Positions 46,195 to 55,726 of a stretch of 64,000 nucleotides of DNA are shown piece by piece. The notes under the pieces are model-generated. The model was not told the DNA's origin. It did not search any database and saw only the letters and a program-made list of their open reading frames with translations. Source of the stretch: an uncultured Lachnospiraceae bacterium (lineage in GTDB: Bacteria; Bacillota; Clostridia; Lachnospirales; Lachnospiraceae); the NCBI GenBank assembly GCA_910586025.1, contig CAJUIO010000001.1, forward strand, positions 1 through 64,000, written 5' to 3'. How positions within the stretch are numbered: the stretch's first letter is position 1; each line of letters starts with the position of its first letter. The position numbers and the translations under genes are program-made.

Positions 46195-46764
46195 TTGGAA
46201 AGACAAAAAGCAAAGGCGGTATTGGAATCCATACTTTTTACCATGGGAGAATCGGTGGAGGTGGACAGGCTCTCCTGTGTGATTGAGGAGGACAAAAAGG
46301 CAACCAGACAGATCCTTCTGGAAATGAAGGAGGAATATGACGGGAGAGAAGGCGGAATCACGCTGATGGAGCTGGACGGTTCCTTCCAGATGTGCACCAA
46401 GGCGGAAATGTATGAGTATCTGGTTAAAATCGCCAAGACCCCCCGAAAGTACGTTCTCACGGACACTCTGCTTGAAACGCTGTCCATCGTGGCCTATAAG
46501 CAGCCGATCACAAGGCTCGAGATCGAGAAGATCCGGGGAGTGAGCTGCGACCATGCGGTAAACCGGCTGGTGGAATTCGGGCTTATCGCGGAGGTGGGAA
46601 GAATGGACGCTCCCGGCCGGCCGCTTCTTTTTGGCACGACCCAGGAATTTTTGCGGAGCTTTGGGGTGAAATCCTTAGAGGAGCTTCCGGAGCTTTCCCA
46701 GATACAGATTGAGGAATTTAAGGAGCAGGCGGAGCAGGAGATCAGCGTATCCGTGGAGGTGTAA
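46195..46764 (+). CDS. scpB: Segregation and condensation protein B
   Basis: A 189-residue ScpB with two winged-helix domains (ILFTMGESVEVDRLSCVIEED, and TLSIVAYKQPITRLEIEKIRG) and the GRMDAPGRPLLFGTT signature. The start is a TTG at 46195 with a strong AGGAGGGG site. It pairs with ScpA to bind SMC. Confidence 0.93.
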   Translation: MERQKAKAVLESILFTMGESVEVDRLSCVIEEDKKATRQILLEMKEEYDGREGGITLMELDGSFQMCTKAEMYEYLVKIAKTPRKYVLTDTLLETLSIVAYKQPITRLEIEKIRGVSCDHAVNRLVEFGLIAEVGRMDAPGRPLLFGTTQEFLRSFGVKSLEELPELSQIQIEEFKEQAEQEISVSVEV

Positions 46765-46827
46765 AGAAAGGGATATTTTGAAGCCGGCTTACATAGAATA
46801 AAAAAAAGAGGAAAAGCCGGATAATAT

Positions 46828-48132
46828 ATGATGTATTCCTTACGTAAATTTATGCCAGTATATATTCTGGCAGCGTGGATGCTGTCAGCCTTTGTTTTTC
46901 TGGGAACGGCGGCAAATGCACAGTCAGATGCGGCAAGTGGTACAAACCTGCAGCTCTACGCCCAATCGGCCATTTTGATGGATGCCGGTTCCGGGCGTAT
47001 TTTATATGAAAAAAACGGACACGAGATAAGGCCGATGGCAAGCACCACCAAAATAATGACCTGTATTCTGGCCCTGGAATACGGGAATCTTGAGGATTAT
47101 GTGGAGGTCTCCTCCCATGCGGCTTCCATGCCAAAGGTAAAGCTGGGCATGCGGCAGGGAGAATGCTATCAGCTGAAGGATCTTCTGTATTCGCTGATGC
47201 TGGAATCCCACAATGATTCCGCCGTTGCCATTGCGGAGCATATCGGGGGCAGTGTTTCGCAGTTTGCAGACATGATGAATCAGAAGGCCCGGGATTTGGG
47301 ATGTGAGGACACCTTCTTTATCACTCCCAACGGGCTGGATGCCGTGGAGCAGAACGGCCAAGGAGAGAAGCGGGCTCATTCCACCACCGCGGCGGATCTT
47401 GCAAGGATCATGTCCTACTGTATTATGGAATCCCCCAGGAAGGAAGAGTTTCTCGCAATAACAAGGACTGCCTCCTATCAGTTCTCCAGCTTCCGGAGGG
47501 AGGACGGGGAGATTTCTGCGGGAGGGAGAAGCTTTTACTGTAATAACCACAATGCCTTCCTGGGTATGATGGAGGGCGCACTGTCCGGAAAAACCGGGTT
47601 CACGGCAAATGCGGGCTACTGCTACGTGGGCGCGCTGCAAAGAGGTGAGAGGACCTATGTGGTGGCGCTTTTAGCCTGCGGGTGGCCCAACAACAAGACT
47701 TATAAATGGAGTGATACAAGAGAGCTTATGAATTACGGGCTGGATCACTTTGAATATCATTCTCTGAGCGATGTGAAGGTTGACGAAGAAAGCCTGGAGC
47801 CGATTCCCGTGGAGAAGGGACAGGGCGGACGAATCGGGGGAGCCGTCTTTGCGCAGGTGGAAATCGCATCCGGAACGGGAGAGGGCGGACCCGAGGGAGT
47901 GCTGCTTTCTGCGGAGGAGGAGATCGAGATCCGTAAAGAGATAAGAGGAAGGCTGGAGGCCCCCGTCCGGGCAGGAGAAAAGGTGGGGGAAATAAGTTAT
48001 CTGGTGGGAGGAGAGGTCTACGGCGTGGACTATGTCGTGACAAAGGATGATATCAGGGCAATTGATTTCGGCTGGTGCCTTACGAGAATTCTGGAAGGCT
48101 ATATGCTAGAAGAGAGGAAAACAGATGAGTAA
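46828..48132 (+). CDS. D-alanyl-D-alanine carboxypeptidase (S11), second copy
   Basis: A 434-residue exported S11 peptidase. Signal peptide about 1-32, then SxxK (MASTTKIM), SxN (LESHNDSAVA) and KTG (SGKTGFTAN), with an extended C-terminal domain of about 120 residues. It is longer than the first copy and diverged from it, so the two are not a recent duplication; they may act on different wall substrates or phases of growth. It overlaps the asparaginase gene by 8 bases. Confidence 0.9.
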   Translation: MMYSLRKFMPVYILAAWMLSAFVFLGTAANAQSDAASGTNLQLYAQSAILMDAGSGRILYEKNGHEIRPMASTTKIMTCILALEYGNLEDYVEVSSHAASMPKVKLGMRQGECYQLKDLLYSLMLESHNDSAVAIAEHIGGSVSQFADMMNQKARDLGCEDTFFITPNGLDAVEQNGQGEKRAHSTTAADLARIMSYCIMESPRKEEFLAITRTASYQFSSFRREDGEISAGGRSFYCNNHNAFLGMMEGALSGKTGFTANAGYCYVGALQRGERTYVVALLACGWPNNKTYKWSDTRELMNYGLDHFEYHSLSDVKVDEESLEPIPVEKGQGGRIGGAVFAQVEIASGTGEGGPEGVLLSAEEEIEIRKEIRGRLEAPVRAGEKVGEISYLVGGEVYGVDYVVTKDDIRAIDFGWCLTRILEGYMLEERKTDE

Positions 48133-49162
48133 AATTTTGGTGATTTTGACAGGAGGAACCATAGGGAGCAGAATTAAGGGAGAGGTGATTGATGTCAGCA
48201 GCGCCTCTCCCTACCGGCTGCTTGCCGCATACAGGGAAAAATACGGGGAAGGCCAGGAGTTTGAGGTAATCCAGCCCCTGAACCTTCTGAGTGAGAACAT
48301 GACTCCGGAGACGATCCTTGTAATCTTAAAGACGCTGGAGAAAACCGCATTTGAAAATTATGACGGGGTGATCATAACCCACGGCTCCGATACCCTGTCC
48401 TACACCGCCGCCTTTGTGGGGCTGCTGTTTCATCATGTGCCGGTGCCCGTGGTTCTGGTTGCCGGCAATCATCCCCAGGAGGAAGAAGGCAGCAACGGCC
48501 TCAATAATTTTGCGGGTGCGGTGGAGCTGATCCGGCAGGGGACGCTGAGGGGAGTCTTCGTGCTGTATCAGGACGATCAGGGAATCAATCAGATTTATCT
48601 CGCAACCAGGCTGGTGGAGGCGGATCCCTTTCTGGATCAGTTCCGGGATTTTGCCAGAGTGCCTTTTGGGCGCATCGAAAGGGGAAGTCTGATTCTCAAT
48701 CCCGGGAGCGACAGGGCCATGAGGGAGGAGATGAGAAAATCGGAGAGCCTGCCGGTTCCGGATTCTTTTTCCAAAAAGATTCTTCTCATTCGCCCGTATC
48801 CCGGAATGGATTATTCCGTGTTTGATTTTAAGGAAGAAAACAGGCCCGCGGCAGTGCTGCATCTTCTGTATCATTCGTCCACCGCCTGTCTGGCGGAGGG
48901 AAACTACAGCTTTCTGCTCTTCGCAAGGAGATGCAGGGAGCTTGGAATTGACGTGTATATGGCTTCCCACAAAAGGCTGGGAGGCAACAGATATGTGACA
49001 GGGGACATGCTGCTTAAGGAGGGAATTGTCCCGCTCCTTAACATTTCCCCGGAATCCGCCTATGCGAAGCTGATGCTTCTTTACAACACGGAGGGGATCT
49101 GCGTACCCGAAAAAATCGGACAAACTCTGTATTTTGAAAATGTGGAGGATGCGCAGAAGTAA
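48125..49162 (+). CDS. L-asparaginase family protein, active-site variant
   Basis: A 345-residue protein with the asparaginase N-terminal loop TGGTIGS (T12) and the second motif ITHGSDTLSY, where the usual HGTDT threonine is serine. The later catalytic Lys is not clear. The fold and the NGLNNFAGAVEL segment fit the type I asparaginase/glutaminase family, which hydrolyses asparagine. The altered motif leaves activity uncertain. It overlaps the preceding wall gene by 8 bases. Confidence 0.8.
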   Translation: MSKILVILTGGTIGSRIKGEVIDVSSASPYRLLAAYREKYGEGQEFEVIQPLNLLSENMTPETILVILKTLEKTAFENYDGVIITHGSDTLSYTAAFVGLLFHHVPVPVVLVAGNHPQEEEGSNGLNNFAGAVELIRQGTLRGVFVLYQDDQGINQIYLATRLVEADPFLDQFRDFARVPFGRIERGSLILNPGSDRAMREEMRKSESLPVPDSFSKKILLIRPYPGMDYSVFDFKEENRPAAVLHLLYHSSTACLAEGNYSFLLFARRCRELGIDVYMASHKRLGGNRYVTGDMLLKEGIVPLLNISPESAYAKLMLLYNTEGICVPEKIGQTLYFENVEDAQK

Positions 49163-49209
49163 AAATTGTGTTAATTTTAAAATTCCGTCTAGGCGAATCT
49201 TTTCTTTTG

Positions 49210-49218
49210 TGGTATACT
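49210..49218 (+). promoter_or_regulatory. Extended -10 promoter for the decarboxylase operon
   Basis: TGG followed by TATACT (49213-49218) is an extended -10. No good -35 is seen. It is 80 bases before the first operon gene. A short hairpin (TGGGG/CCCCA) lies in the leader. Confidence 0.5.
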
Positions 49219-49298
49219 GCTATAGACGCATTTATGGGGATAGTCTGCCCCAGCGAATAAAGTTATTATTTTTTTAATATAAAATGGAGGGCTGAAAA

Positions 49299-50729
49299 AT
49301 GAGTACTACTTCACAAGCGAGTCAAAGAATAACGGCTTTACTCGATGAAAACAGTTTCGTTGAAATCGGTGCGCTTGTCACGGCAAGAAGCACGGATTTT
49401 AATCTGAAACAGACAGAAACTCCTTCTGACGGTGTGATTACCGGATACGGAGTGATAGGCGGCAATCTTGTGTATGTTTACAGCCAGGATGTATCTGTAC
49501 TGAACGGTTCCGTCGGCGAAATGCATGCAAAGAAAATTTCGGGTCTGTATGATCTGGCGCTTAAGATGGGCGCACCGGTAATCGGACTGATTGATTCTGC
49601 CGGTCTGCGGCTTCAGGAGGCTGCTGATGCGTTAAACGGATTTGGCGAGATTTATCTGAAACAGGTTAAGAGCTCGGGAGTGATCCCTCAGATCACGGCT
49701 GTATTCGGGTCCTGCGGCGGCGGCCTTGCCCTGATTCCGACCCTTACGGACTTCACCTTCATGGAAGGTAAAAAAGCAAAATTATTTGTCAATTCCCCTA
49801 ATGCGCTCGACGGCAACACCACCGCAAAATGCGACACCTCTGCAGCGGATTTCCAGAGTAAGGAAGCGGGAATCGTGGATGTGGTGGCAGACGAGGCTTC
49901 CATTCTTTCCCAGATCAGAGAGCTTGTGTGCATGCTTCCCGCAAGCAATGAGGAGGACATGTCCTTTGTGGAGTGTACGGACGATCTGAACAGAGCCTGC
50001 GAGGGCCTTGAGAACTGTGTGGGAGATACCTCCATCGCACTTTCCCAGATCGCTGACAATGGTATTGTATTCGAGGTAAAGCGCGAATATGCCAAAGATA
50101 TGGTGACAGGCTTTATCAAATTAAACGGAGTTACCGTTGGCGCAGTGGCAAACCGCAGCGAGATTTACGGTGAGGACGGAAAGGTTTCCGAAAAGTTTGA
50201 CCCCGTACTTTCAGCGGCGGGCTGTGAGAAGGCGGCAGACTTCATCAATTTCTGCGACGCTTTCGAGATCCCCGTATTGTCCCTTACCAATGTAAAGGGC
50301 TTTAAGGCGGATAAATGCAACGAGAAGAGAATGGCAAAGGAGGCTGCGAAGCTTACATACGCTTTTGCAAATGCCACGGTACCGAAGGTGAATGTGATCA
50401 TCGGACAGGCGTTCGGAAGCGCATATGTGGCGATGAACTCCAAGGCGATCGGTGCTGACATCACCATGGCATGGCCGGATGCCGCAGTCGGAACCATGGA
50501 CGCAAAGCTTGCGGCCAAGATTATCTGTGACGGACAGGGTGCGGATGCGATCGATGCCTGCGCCAAAGAATACGCCGAGCTTCAGACAAGTGCGTTAAGT
50601 GCGGCGAGGAGAGGTTATGTGGATCAGATCGTTGAGCCTGCCGATACCCGCAAATATGTGATCGGCGCTTTTGAGATGCTGTTCACCAAAAGGGAAGACC
50701 GTCCGGCTAAAAAACACGGCACAGTTTAG
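49299..50729 (+). CDS. Acyl-CoA carboxyltransferase subunit (MmdA-like)
   Basis: A 476-residue carboxyltransferase with two crotonase-like halves. Glycine-rich oxyanion-hole segments are FGSCGGGLALIPTLTDF in the first half and GQAFGSAYVAMNSKAIGAD, then AWPDAAVGTM, in the second. The family moves CO2 between an acyl-CoA (methylmalonyl-, malonyl- or glutaconyl-CoA) and biotin. It lacks the C-terminal biotin domain, which is on a separate gene here. It leads a five-gene unit with sodium-pump subunits. The exact CoA substrate cannot be told from sequence. Confidence 0.9.
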   Translation: MSTTSQASQRITALLDENSFVEIGALVTARSTDFNLKQTETPSDGVITGYGVIGGNLVYVYSQDVSVLNGSVGEMHAKKISGLYDLALKMGAPVIGLIDSAGLRLQEAADALNGFGEIYLKQVKSSGVIPQITAVFGSCGGGLALIPTLTDFTFMEGKKAKLFVNSPNALDGNTTAKCDTSAADFQSKEAGIVDVVADEASILSQIRELVCMLPASNEEDMSFVECTDDLNRACEGLENCVGDTSIALSQIADNGIVFEVKREYAKDMVTGFIKLNGVTVGAVANRSEIYGEDGKVSEKFDPVLSAAGCEKAADFINFCDAFEIPVLSLTNVKGFKADKCNEKRMAKEAAKLTYAFANATVPKVNVIIGQAFGSAYVAMNSKAIGADITMAWPDAAVGTMDAKLAAKIICDGQGADAIDACAKEYAELQTSALSAARRGYVDQIVEPADTRKYVIGAFEMLFTKREDRPAKKHGTV

Positions 50730-50746
50730 AAAGGATGATACTTAAT

Positions 50747-51481
50747 ATGAAAAAATGGTTATTGGTATTAGGTATGATTACCTGTATGATGGGACTGACA
50801 GCCTGCAGTGAGAAACAGGCGAACGTGGAAAATCCCATGCTGACCGAGGCGGATGCCCTGGGGCTTGGCGAGAACGTTGTGGAAACCATCAATCTGTATG
50901 TTCAGCAGAATGCGAAGGATCAGATTACGGACGCTGTACTTTTGTCGGCAGTGGAAAGCTGGGAGAGTGCGGCTGAGGATATGGGCGATTATATCGGAAT
51001 TATCAGTACGGATTCAGATATCACGGAGGATGACGGCATCATCAGAGTTACCGTGGAAGGGAGCACCCGCAATGCGGTAGTCGAGCTGGTTCTCGATGCG
51101 AAGAAGGGGATCACGGGCATTTCCACCAATGTGGAGTATACCTTCAAAGAAAAAATGGGGAAGGCCGCTCTCAACACTCTGCTTGGCATGGGTACCGTTT
51201 TCGTCGTTTTGATTCTGATCAGTGCGATCATATCCTGCTTTAACCTGATTCCCGGAATTCAGGAAAAGCTGAGCAGAAAATCTAAGAAGGCAGAAGTGAA
51301 GGAGTCCGCACCGGCTTCTTCCGCACCTCAGGCTGCGGTTCCCGTCGAGGAGGATCTGACGGATGATCTTGAGCTGGTTGCGGTGATTGCGGCTGCGATT
51401 GCGGCAAGCGAGGGAGCGGCCTCCACGGACGGATTCGTGGTAAGAAGCATCAGGCGCGCCGGAAGACGGCAGAGGGCATAA
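50747..51481 (+). CDS. Sodium pump decarboxylase gamma subunit, lipoprotein-type
   Basis: A 244-residue protein with three parts: a lipoprotein signal (GLTACSEKQ) and an extracytoplasmic domain of about 125 residues with no enzyme motif, a transmembrane helix (about 145-170), and an OadG-like C-terminus (EEDLTDDLELVAVIAAAIAA, VRSIRRAGR) that normally contacts the alpha and beta subunits. Classical OadG is about 80 residues, so the front half is an addition. ATG 50747 is favoured because AAAGG precedes it and it gives a proper lipobox. Confidence 0.78.
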   Translation: MKKWLLVLGMITCMMGLTACSEKQANVENPMLTEADALGLGENVVETINLYVQQNAKDQITDAVLLSAVESWESAAEDMGDYIGIISTDSDITEDDGIIRVTVEGSTRNAVVELVLDAKKGITGISTNVEYTFKEKMGKAALNTLLGMGTVFVVLILISAIISCFNLIPGIQEKLSRKSKKAEVKESAPASSAPQAAVPVEEDLTDDLELVAVIAAAIAASEGAASTDGFVVRSIRRAGRRQRA

Positions 51482-51551
51482 GCAGTTCCCGCAAAGCGGG
51501 AAACAGGCAATGAGAATCGTTAAACAGAAAAATCACAGGAGGATTTTAAGA

Positions 51552-51923
51552 ATGAAAAATTATACAATTACCGTAAATGGAAACGTATATGACGTAGTAG
51601 TAGAAGAGGGTACATCCACAGGAGCTGCACCTGCTCCCGCACCCGCAGCTCCCAAGGCAGCACCGAAGGCAGCACCCGCTGCAGCACCGAAGGCTGCGGC
51701 AGGAGCGGGAAGCGTTAAGGTTGAGGCCGGTGCGGCAGGCAAGGTATTCAAGGTTGAGGCAAGCGTTGGACAGACGGTTAAGAAGGGGGATACCGTTGTG
51801 ATTCTGGAAGCAATGAAGATGGAAATTCCTGTTGTTGCACCTCAGGACGGCACAGTGGCAAGCATTGACGTGGCAGCCGGCGATTCCGTGGAAGCAGGCG
51901 CTCTGCTGGCAACACTCAAATAA
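51552..51923 (+). CDS. Biotin carboxyl carrier subunit
   Basis: A 123-residue protein with an Ala/Pro-rich linker (about residues 22-52) and a biotinyl domain with the biotin lysine in EAMKMEIPV. It carries CO2 between the carboxyltransferases and the membrane beta subunit. The AGGAGG before the ATG is clear. It lies between the gamma and beta subunit genes. Confidence 0.92.
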   Translation: MKNYTITVNGNVYDVVVEEGTSTGAAPAPAPAAPKAAPKAAPAAAPKAAAGAGSVKVEAGAAGKVFKVEASVGQTVKKGDTVVILEAMKMEIPVVAPQDGTVASIDVAAGDSVEAGALLATLK

Positions 51924-52005
51924 CACGGACAGGGTTATTTGCGGTTACAACGGATGTCACAGTGTGCGAGCATCCTTATGTTAATAACAACAGGAGGTAA
52001 AAGAA

Positions 52006-53157
52006 ATGGATTATATCGTAAGTACATTAGACAACCTGATCCATCAGACAGCCTTTTTCAACCTGACCGGTGGAAACTATCTGATGATTCTTGTGGCTTG
52101 TGTATTTCTTTATCTTGCGATTGCTAAGGGCTTTGAACCGCTGCTTCTTACGCCGATCGCATTTGGTATGCTGCTTGTGAACATTTATCCGGATATCATG
52201 ATCAGTATTGAGGATTCGGCAAATGGAACGGGCGGACTGCTGTATTATTTTTATCTCTTAGACGAGTGGGCAATCTTACCCTCCCTGATTTTTATGGGTG
52301 TGGGTGCCATGACAGACTTTGGTCCCCTGATTGCCAATCCTAAGAGCTTTTTGCTGGGCGCTGCGGCGCAGTTTGGTATTTTTGCGGCATATTTCGGAGC
52401 CATTGGCTTTGGCTTTAACGACAAGGCGGCGGCGGCGATTTCCATCATCGGAGGAGCGGACGGCCCTACCTCTATTTTCCTTGCGGGAAAGCTGGGCCAG
52501 ACAGCGCTTCTCGGACCGATTGCCGTGGCGGCTTACTCCTATATGTCGTTGGTTCCCATTATCCAGCCGCCTATTATGAAATTACTGACAACCGAGAAAG
52601 AGAGAAAGATCAAGATGGGGCAGCTTCGTCCCGTATCCAAGCTTGAGAAGATTCTGTTCCCTATCGTGGTTACGATTGTCGTATGTCTGATCCTTCCCAC
52701 AACGGCACCCCTTGTAGGTATGCTCATGCTGGGAAATCTTTTCCGGGAATCCGGTGTGGTAAGACAGCTGACGGATACGGCTTCCAACGCACTCATGTAT
52801 ATTGTGGTTATTCTGCTTGGCACGTCCGTTGGAGCAACCACAAGCGCAGAGGCGTTCCTGAACTGGGATACGATTAAGATTGTGATTCTCGGACTGGCCG
52901 CATTTGCGTTTGGTACTGCGGCAGGAGTGCTCTTCGGTAAGCTGATGTGTATTGCAACAAAGGGAAAAGTGAATCCCCTTATCGGTTCCGCCGGTGTCTC
53001 TGCGGTTCCTATGGCGGCCAGAGTTTCCCAGAAGGTTGGTGCGGAGTCCGATCCGACCAATTTCCTGTTAATGCATGCAATGGGACCTAACGTGGCAGGC
53101 GTTATCGGCACGGCGGTTGCGGCGGGTACGTTTATGGCGGTATTTGGAGTATTTTAA
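52006..53157 (+). CDS. Sodium-translocating decarboxylase beta subunit
   Basis: A 383-residue membrane protein with about nine to eleven helices, the OadB/MmdB/GcdB family. Key segments are [27 protein letters not shown] (the GGADGP region with the sodium-site aspartate) and [17 protein letters not shown]. It decarboxylates carboxybiotin and uses the energy to export sodium ions. It sits between the biotin protein and the oxaloacetate-type subunit. Confidence 0.93.
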   Translation: MDYIVSTLDNLIHQTAFFNLTGGNYLMILVACVFLYLAIAKGFEPLLLTPIAFGMLLVNIYPDIMISIEDSANGTGGLLYYFYLLDEWAILPSLIFMGVGAMTDFGPLIANPKSFLLGAAAQFGIFAAYFGAIGFGFNDKAAAAISIIGGADGPTSIFLAGKLGQTALLGPIAVAAYSYMSLVPIIQPPIMKLLTTEKERKIKMGQLRPVSKLEKILFPIVVTIVVCLILPTTAPLVGMLMLGNLFRESGVVRQLTDTASNALMYIVVILLGTSVGATTSAEAFLNWDTIKIVILGLAAFAFGTAAGVLFGKLMCIATKGKVNPLIGSAGVSAVPMAARVSQKVGAESDPTNFLLMHAMGPNVAGVIGTAVAAGTFMAVFGVF

Positions 53158-53183
53158 AGAAAAACAAGCAGGAGGATTATATT

Positions 53184-54611
53184 ATGGCAGAACAGGTTAA
53201 GAAACCGATTGGAATTATGGAAACCGTTCTTCGTGACGCACATCAGTCTCTGATCGCAACGAGAATGCCCACCGAGATGATGCTTCCCATCGTGGAAAAA
53301 ATGGATAAAGTCGGCTATCACGCAGTGGAATGCTGGGGCGGAGCGACCTTTGACGCTTCCCTTCGTTTCCTGAAGGAAGATCCTTGGGACAGATTGAGAA
53401 AGCTGAGAGATGGATTTAAGAATACCAAGCTTCAGATGCTTTTCCGTGGTCAGAACATTCTGGGCTACAGGCCTTATGCGGACGACGTGGTTGACAGCTT
53501 TGTGGAGAAGTCTATCGCAAACGGTATTGATATCATTCGTATCTTTGACTGTCTCAATGACCTCAGAAACCTTCAGGCGGCGGTTAATGCCACGAATAAG
53601 ATTAAGCAGAGAGAGGGCAGAGGCCATGCGCAGGTAGCGCTTTCCTATACACTGGGAGATGCTTATACCATGGAATACTGGATGAGTATGGCGAAGAAGA
53701 TCGAGGAGATGGGAGCTGATTCCATCTGTATCAAGGATATGGCGGGCCTGCTTGTTCCTTACAAGGCGTCCGAGATGATTGCGGCAATGAAGTCCGCAAC
53801 CAAGCTTCCCATTCAGCTCCATACACACTACACATCCGGCGTTGCAAGCATGACATATATGAAGGCGGTCGAGGCAGGAGTGGATGTGATCGACTGTGCG
53901 ATTTCACCTTTTGCAATGGGTACTTCGCAGCCTGCAACAGAGGTTATGGTTGAGACCTTCAAGGGAACCGAGTATGACACGGGATATGACCAGAACCTTC
54001 TGGCGGAAATCGCTGATTATTTCAGGCCCTACAGAGATAAATGTCTGGCAGACGGTCTTCTCAATCCCAAGGTTATGGGTGTTGATATCAAGACTCTGCT
54101 GTATCAGGTACCCGGCGGTATGCTTTCCAACATGGTGAGCCAGTTGAAGGAACAGAATGCGGAGGATAAGTACTATGACGTGCTCCGCGAAATCCCTCAG
54201 GTTAGAAAAGACCTGGGTGAGCCGCCGCTTGTTACCCCTTCTTCCCAGATTGTGGGTACTCAGGCTGTGTTCAACGTGCTTATGGGTGAGAGATACAAGA
54301 TGGCGACAAAGGAGACCAAGGCGGTTCTGCGCGGCGAGTACGGTCAGACCGTTAAGCCTATGAATCAGGAGATTATCGACAAGGTTATCCCCGGTGAAAA
54401 GAGAATCACCTGCCGTCCTGCGGATCTGATTGAGAACGAGATGGATAAGCTGGAAGCTGAGATGAAGGAATGGAAGCAGCAGGATGAGGATGTATTGTCC
54501 TACGCACTGTTCCCTCAGGTGGCGACTGACTTCTTTAAGTATCGTCAGGCACAGCAGGAGAAGGTTGACATGACACAGGCGGATACAAAGAATGCGGCGT
54601 ATCCGGTTTAA
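53184..54611 (+). CDS. Oxaloacetate decarboxylase alpha-type carboxyltransferase (5S-like)
   Basis: A 475-residue protein of the pyruvate carboxylase / oxaloacetate decarboxylase alpha-subunit type: a TIM barrel (METVLRDAHQSLIATRMPTEM, ECWGGATFDASLRFLKEDPW, CIKDMAGLLVPYKASEMI, LHTHYTSGVASM) with the metal-binding His pair and the lysine region. It has no C-terminal biotin domain, so the separate carrier serves it. Oxaloacetate or pyruvate is the expected ketoacid. It is the last gene before a strong terminator. Confidence 0.92.
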   Translation: MAEQVKKPIGIMETVLRDAHQSLIATRMPTEMMLPIVEKMDKVGYHAVECWGGATFDASLRFLKEDPWDRLRKLRDGFKNTKLQMLFRGQNILGYRPYADDVVDSFVEKSIANGIDIIRIFDCLNDLRNLQAAVNATNKIKQREGRGHAQVALSYTLGDAYTMEYWMSMAKKIEEMGADSICIKDMAGLLVPYKASEMIAAMKSATKLPIQLHTHYTSGVASMTYMKAVEAGVDVIDCAISPFAMGTSQPATEVMVETFKGTEYDTGYDQNLLAEIADYFRPYRDKCLADGLLNPKVMGVDIKTLLYQVPGGMLSNMVSQLKEQNAEDKYYDVLREIPQVRKDLGEPPLVTPSSQIVGTQAVFNVLMGERYKMATKETKAVLRGEYGQTVKPMNQEIIDKVIPGEKRITCRPADLIENEMDKLEAEMKEWKQQDEDVLSYALFPQVATDFFKYRQAQQEKVDMTQADTKNAAYPV

Positions 54612-54636
54612 TCCGGCATACAGGTTTTGAATGCAG

Positions 54637-54674
54637 AAACCCCTTGTACAAATGATTTTGTACGAGGGGTTTTG
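54637..54674 (+). terminator. Terminator of the sodium-pump operon
   Basis: AAACCCCTTGTACA (54637-54650) pairs with TGTACGAGGGGTTT (54659-54672) with one G-U, and ends in a short T run. Confidence 0.8.
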
Positions 54675-54739
54675 ATGATATGCTTCATAGGGCAGGCAGA
54701 TAAAACCGAGTAAAAAGCGGGATGGAAGGGGTTTATAGT

Positions 54740-55666
54740 ATGGAGAATAAGCGTTTTGCGCTGTTGATTGATGCGGATAATATTTCTGCGAAATACATCG
54801 GGGATATTCTGGAGGAGCTTTCCACCTACGGCATCACGACGTATAAGAGGATTTACGGGGACTGGACCAGTACGCAGGCCACGAAATGGAAGGAAAAGCT
54901 GCTGGAAAATTCCGTCATTCCGGTACAGCAGTTCAGCAATACCGTGGGGAAGAATGCCACGGATTCCACATTGATCATTGATGCCATGGATATTCTGTAT
55001 ACCGGGAATGTAGAGGGCTTCTGCATTGTCTCGAGCGACAGTGATTTCACGCGTCTTGCCAGCAGGCTGAGAGAATCCGGAATGGAAGTGATCGGGATGG
55101 GAGAGGAAAAAACGCCCCGTTCCTTCCGAGTGGCATGTACCAGATTTGTAAATCTGGAAAATCTGGGGAATCAGGATGAGGATACGGATACCAACGACAA
55201 GCAGGACAATACCATTGGCAGGGAAGTTGTGTACAATGCCATCACAAACATTATCACGGAGAACGAAAACAAGGGAAAAAGCGTGGAGCTTGCCTCTGTG
55301 GGCAACCGTCTCGTGAATATGTATCCGGATTTTGACGTGAGGAATTATGGCTACAGTCTTCTCTCAAGATTTCTGGAGGATGCGGGTCTGTTCCAGCTTC
55401 AGAAAAAGCATAATGTGATTACTATTTCGCTTAAGGAGAATGAACAGTCCAAGGAGGAGATCTGTGAGTATGTGAGGACGGTGATCACGGCATCCGGGAA
55501 GAAAGGAATCGGGTTCAGCGAGCTGAGCAACCTTGTGCATGGAAAATACAACAGCTTTAATGTAAAGGATTACGGCTACAGCCAGTTTTCAAAATTTGTA
55601 CAGAGCCTGAACGGGATTGAGACATTTGATGACGGCAGCAACAGGAAGAGGGCCAGAAAGCTTTGA
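54740..55666 (+). CDS. NYN nuclease-domain protein with two OST-HTH/LOTUS domains
   Basis: A 308-residue protein. The N-terminal NYN domain (about 1-145) has LLIDADNISAKY, ATDSTLIIDAMD and SSDSDFTRLAS, the acidic residues of a PIN-like RNase. The rest carries two OST-HTH/LOTUS modules (about 165-232 and 240-300; DVRNYGYSLLSRFLED and NVKDYGYSQFSKFVQ). LOTUS domains bind RNA, often G-rich or G-quadruplex RNA. RNA cleavage is expected but unproven. AAGGGG precedes the ATG. Confidence 0.88.
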   Translation: MENKRFALLIDADNISAKYIGDILEELSTYGITTYKRIYGDWTSTQATKWKEKLLENSVIPVQQFSNTVGKNATDSTLIIDAMDILYTGNVEGFCIVSSDSDFTRLASRLRESGMEVIGMGEEKTPRSFRVACTRFVNLENLGNQDEDTDTNDKQDNTIGREVVYNAITNIITENENKGKSVELASVGNRLVNMYPDFDVRNYGYSLLSRFLEDAGLFQLQKKHNVITISLKENEQSKEEICEYVRTVITASGKKGIGFSELSNLVHGKYNSFNVKDYGYSQFSKFVQSLNGIETFDDGSNRKRARKL

Positions 55667-55726
55667 GTAAGACTGCTGCGGGCTTTTGGCGCCTGAAAGA
55701 GACGGGAAGACAGATTGAGGTGAAAG

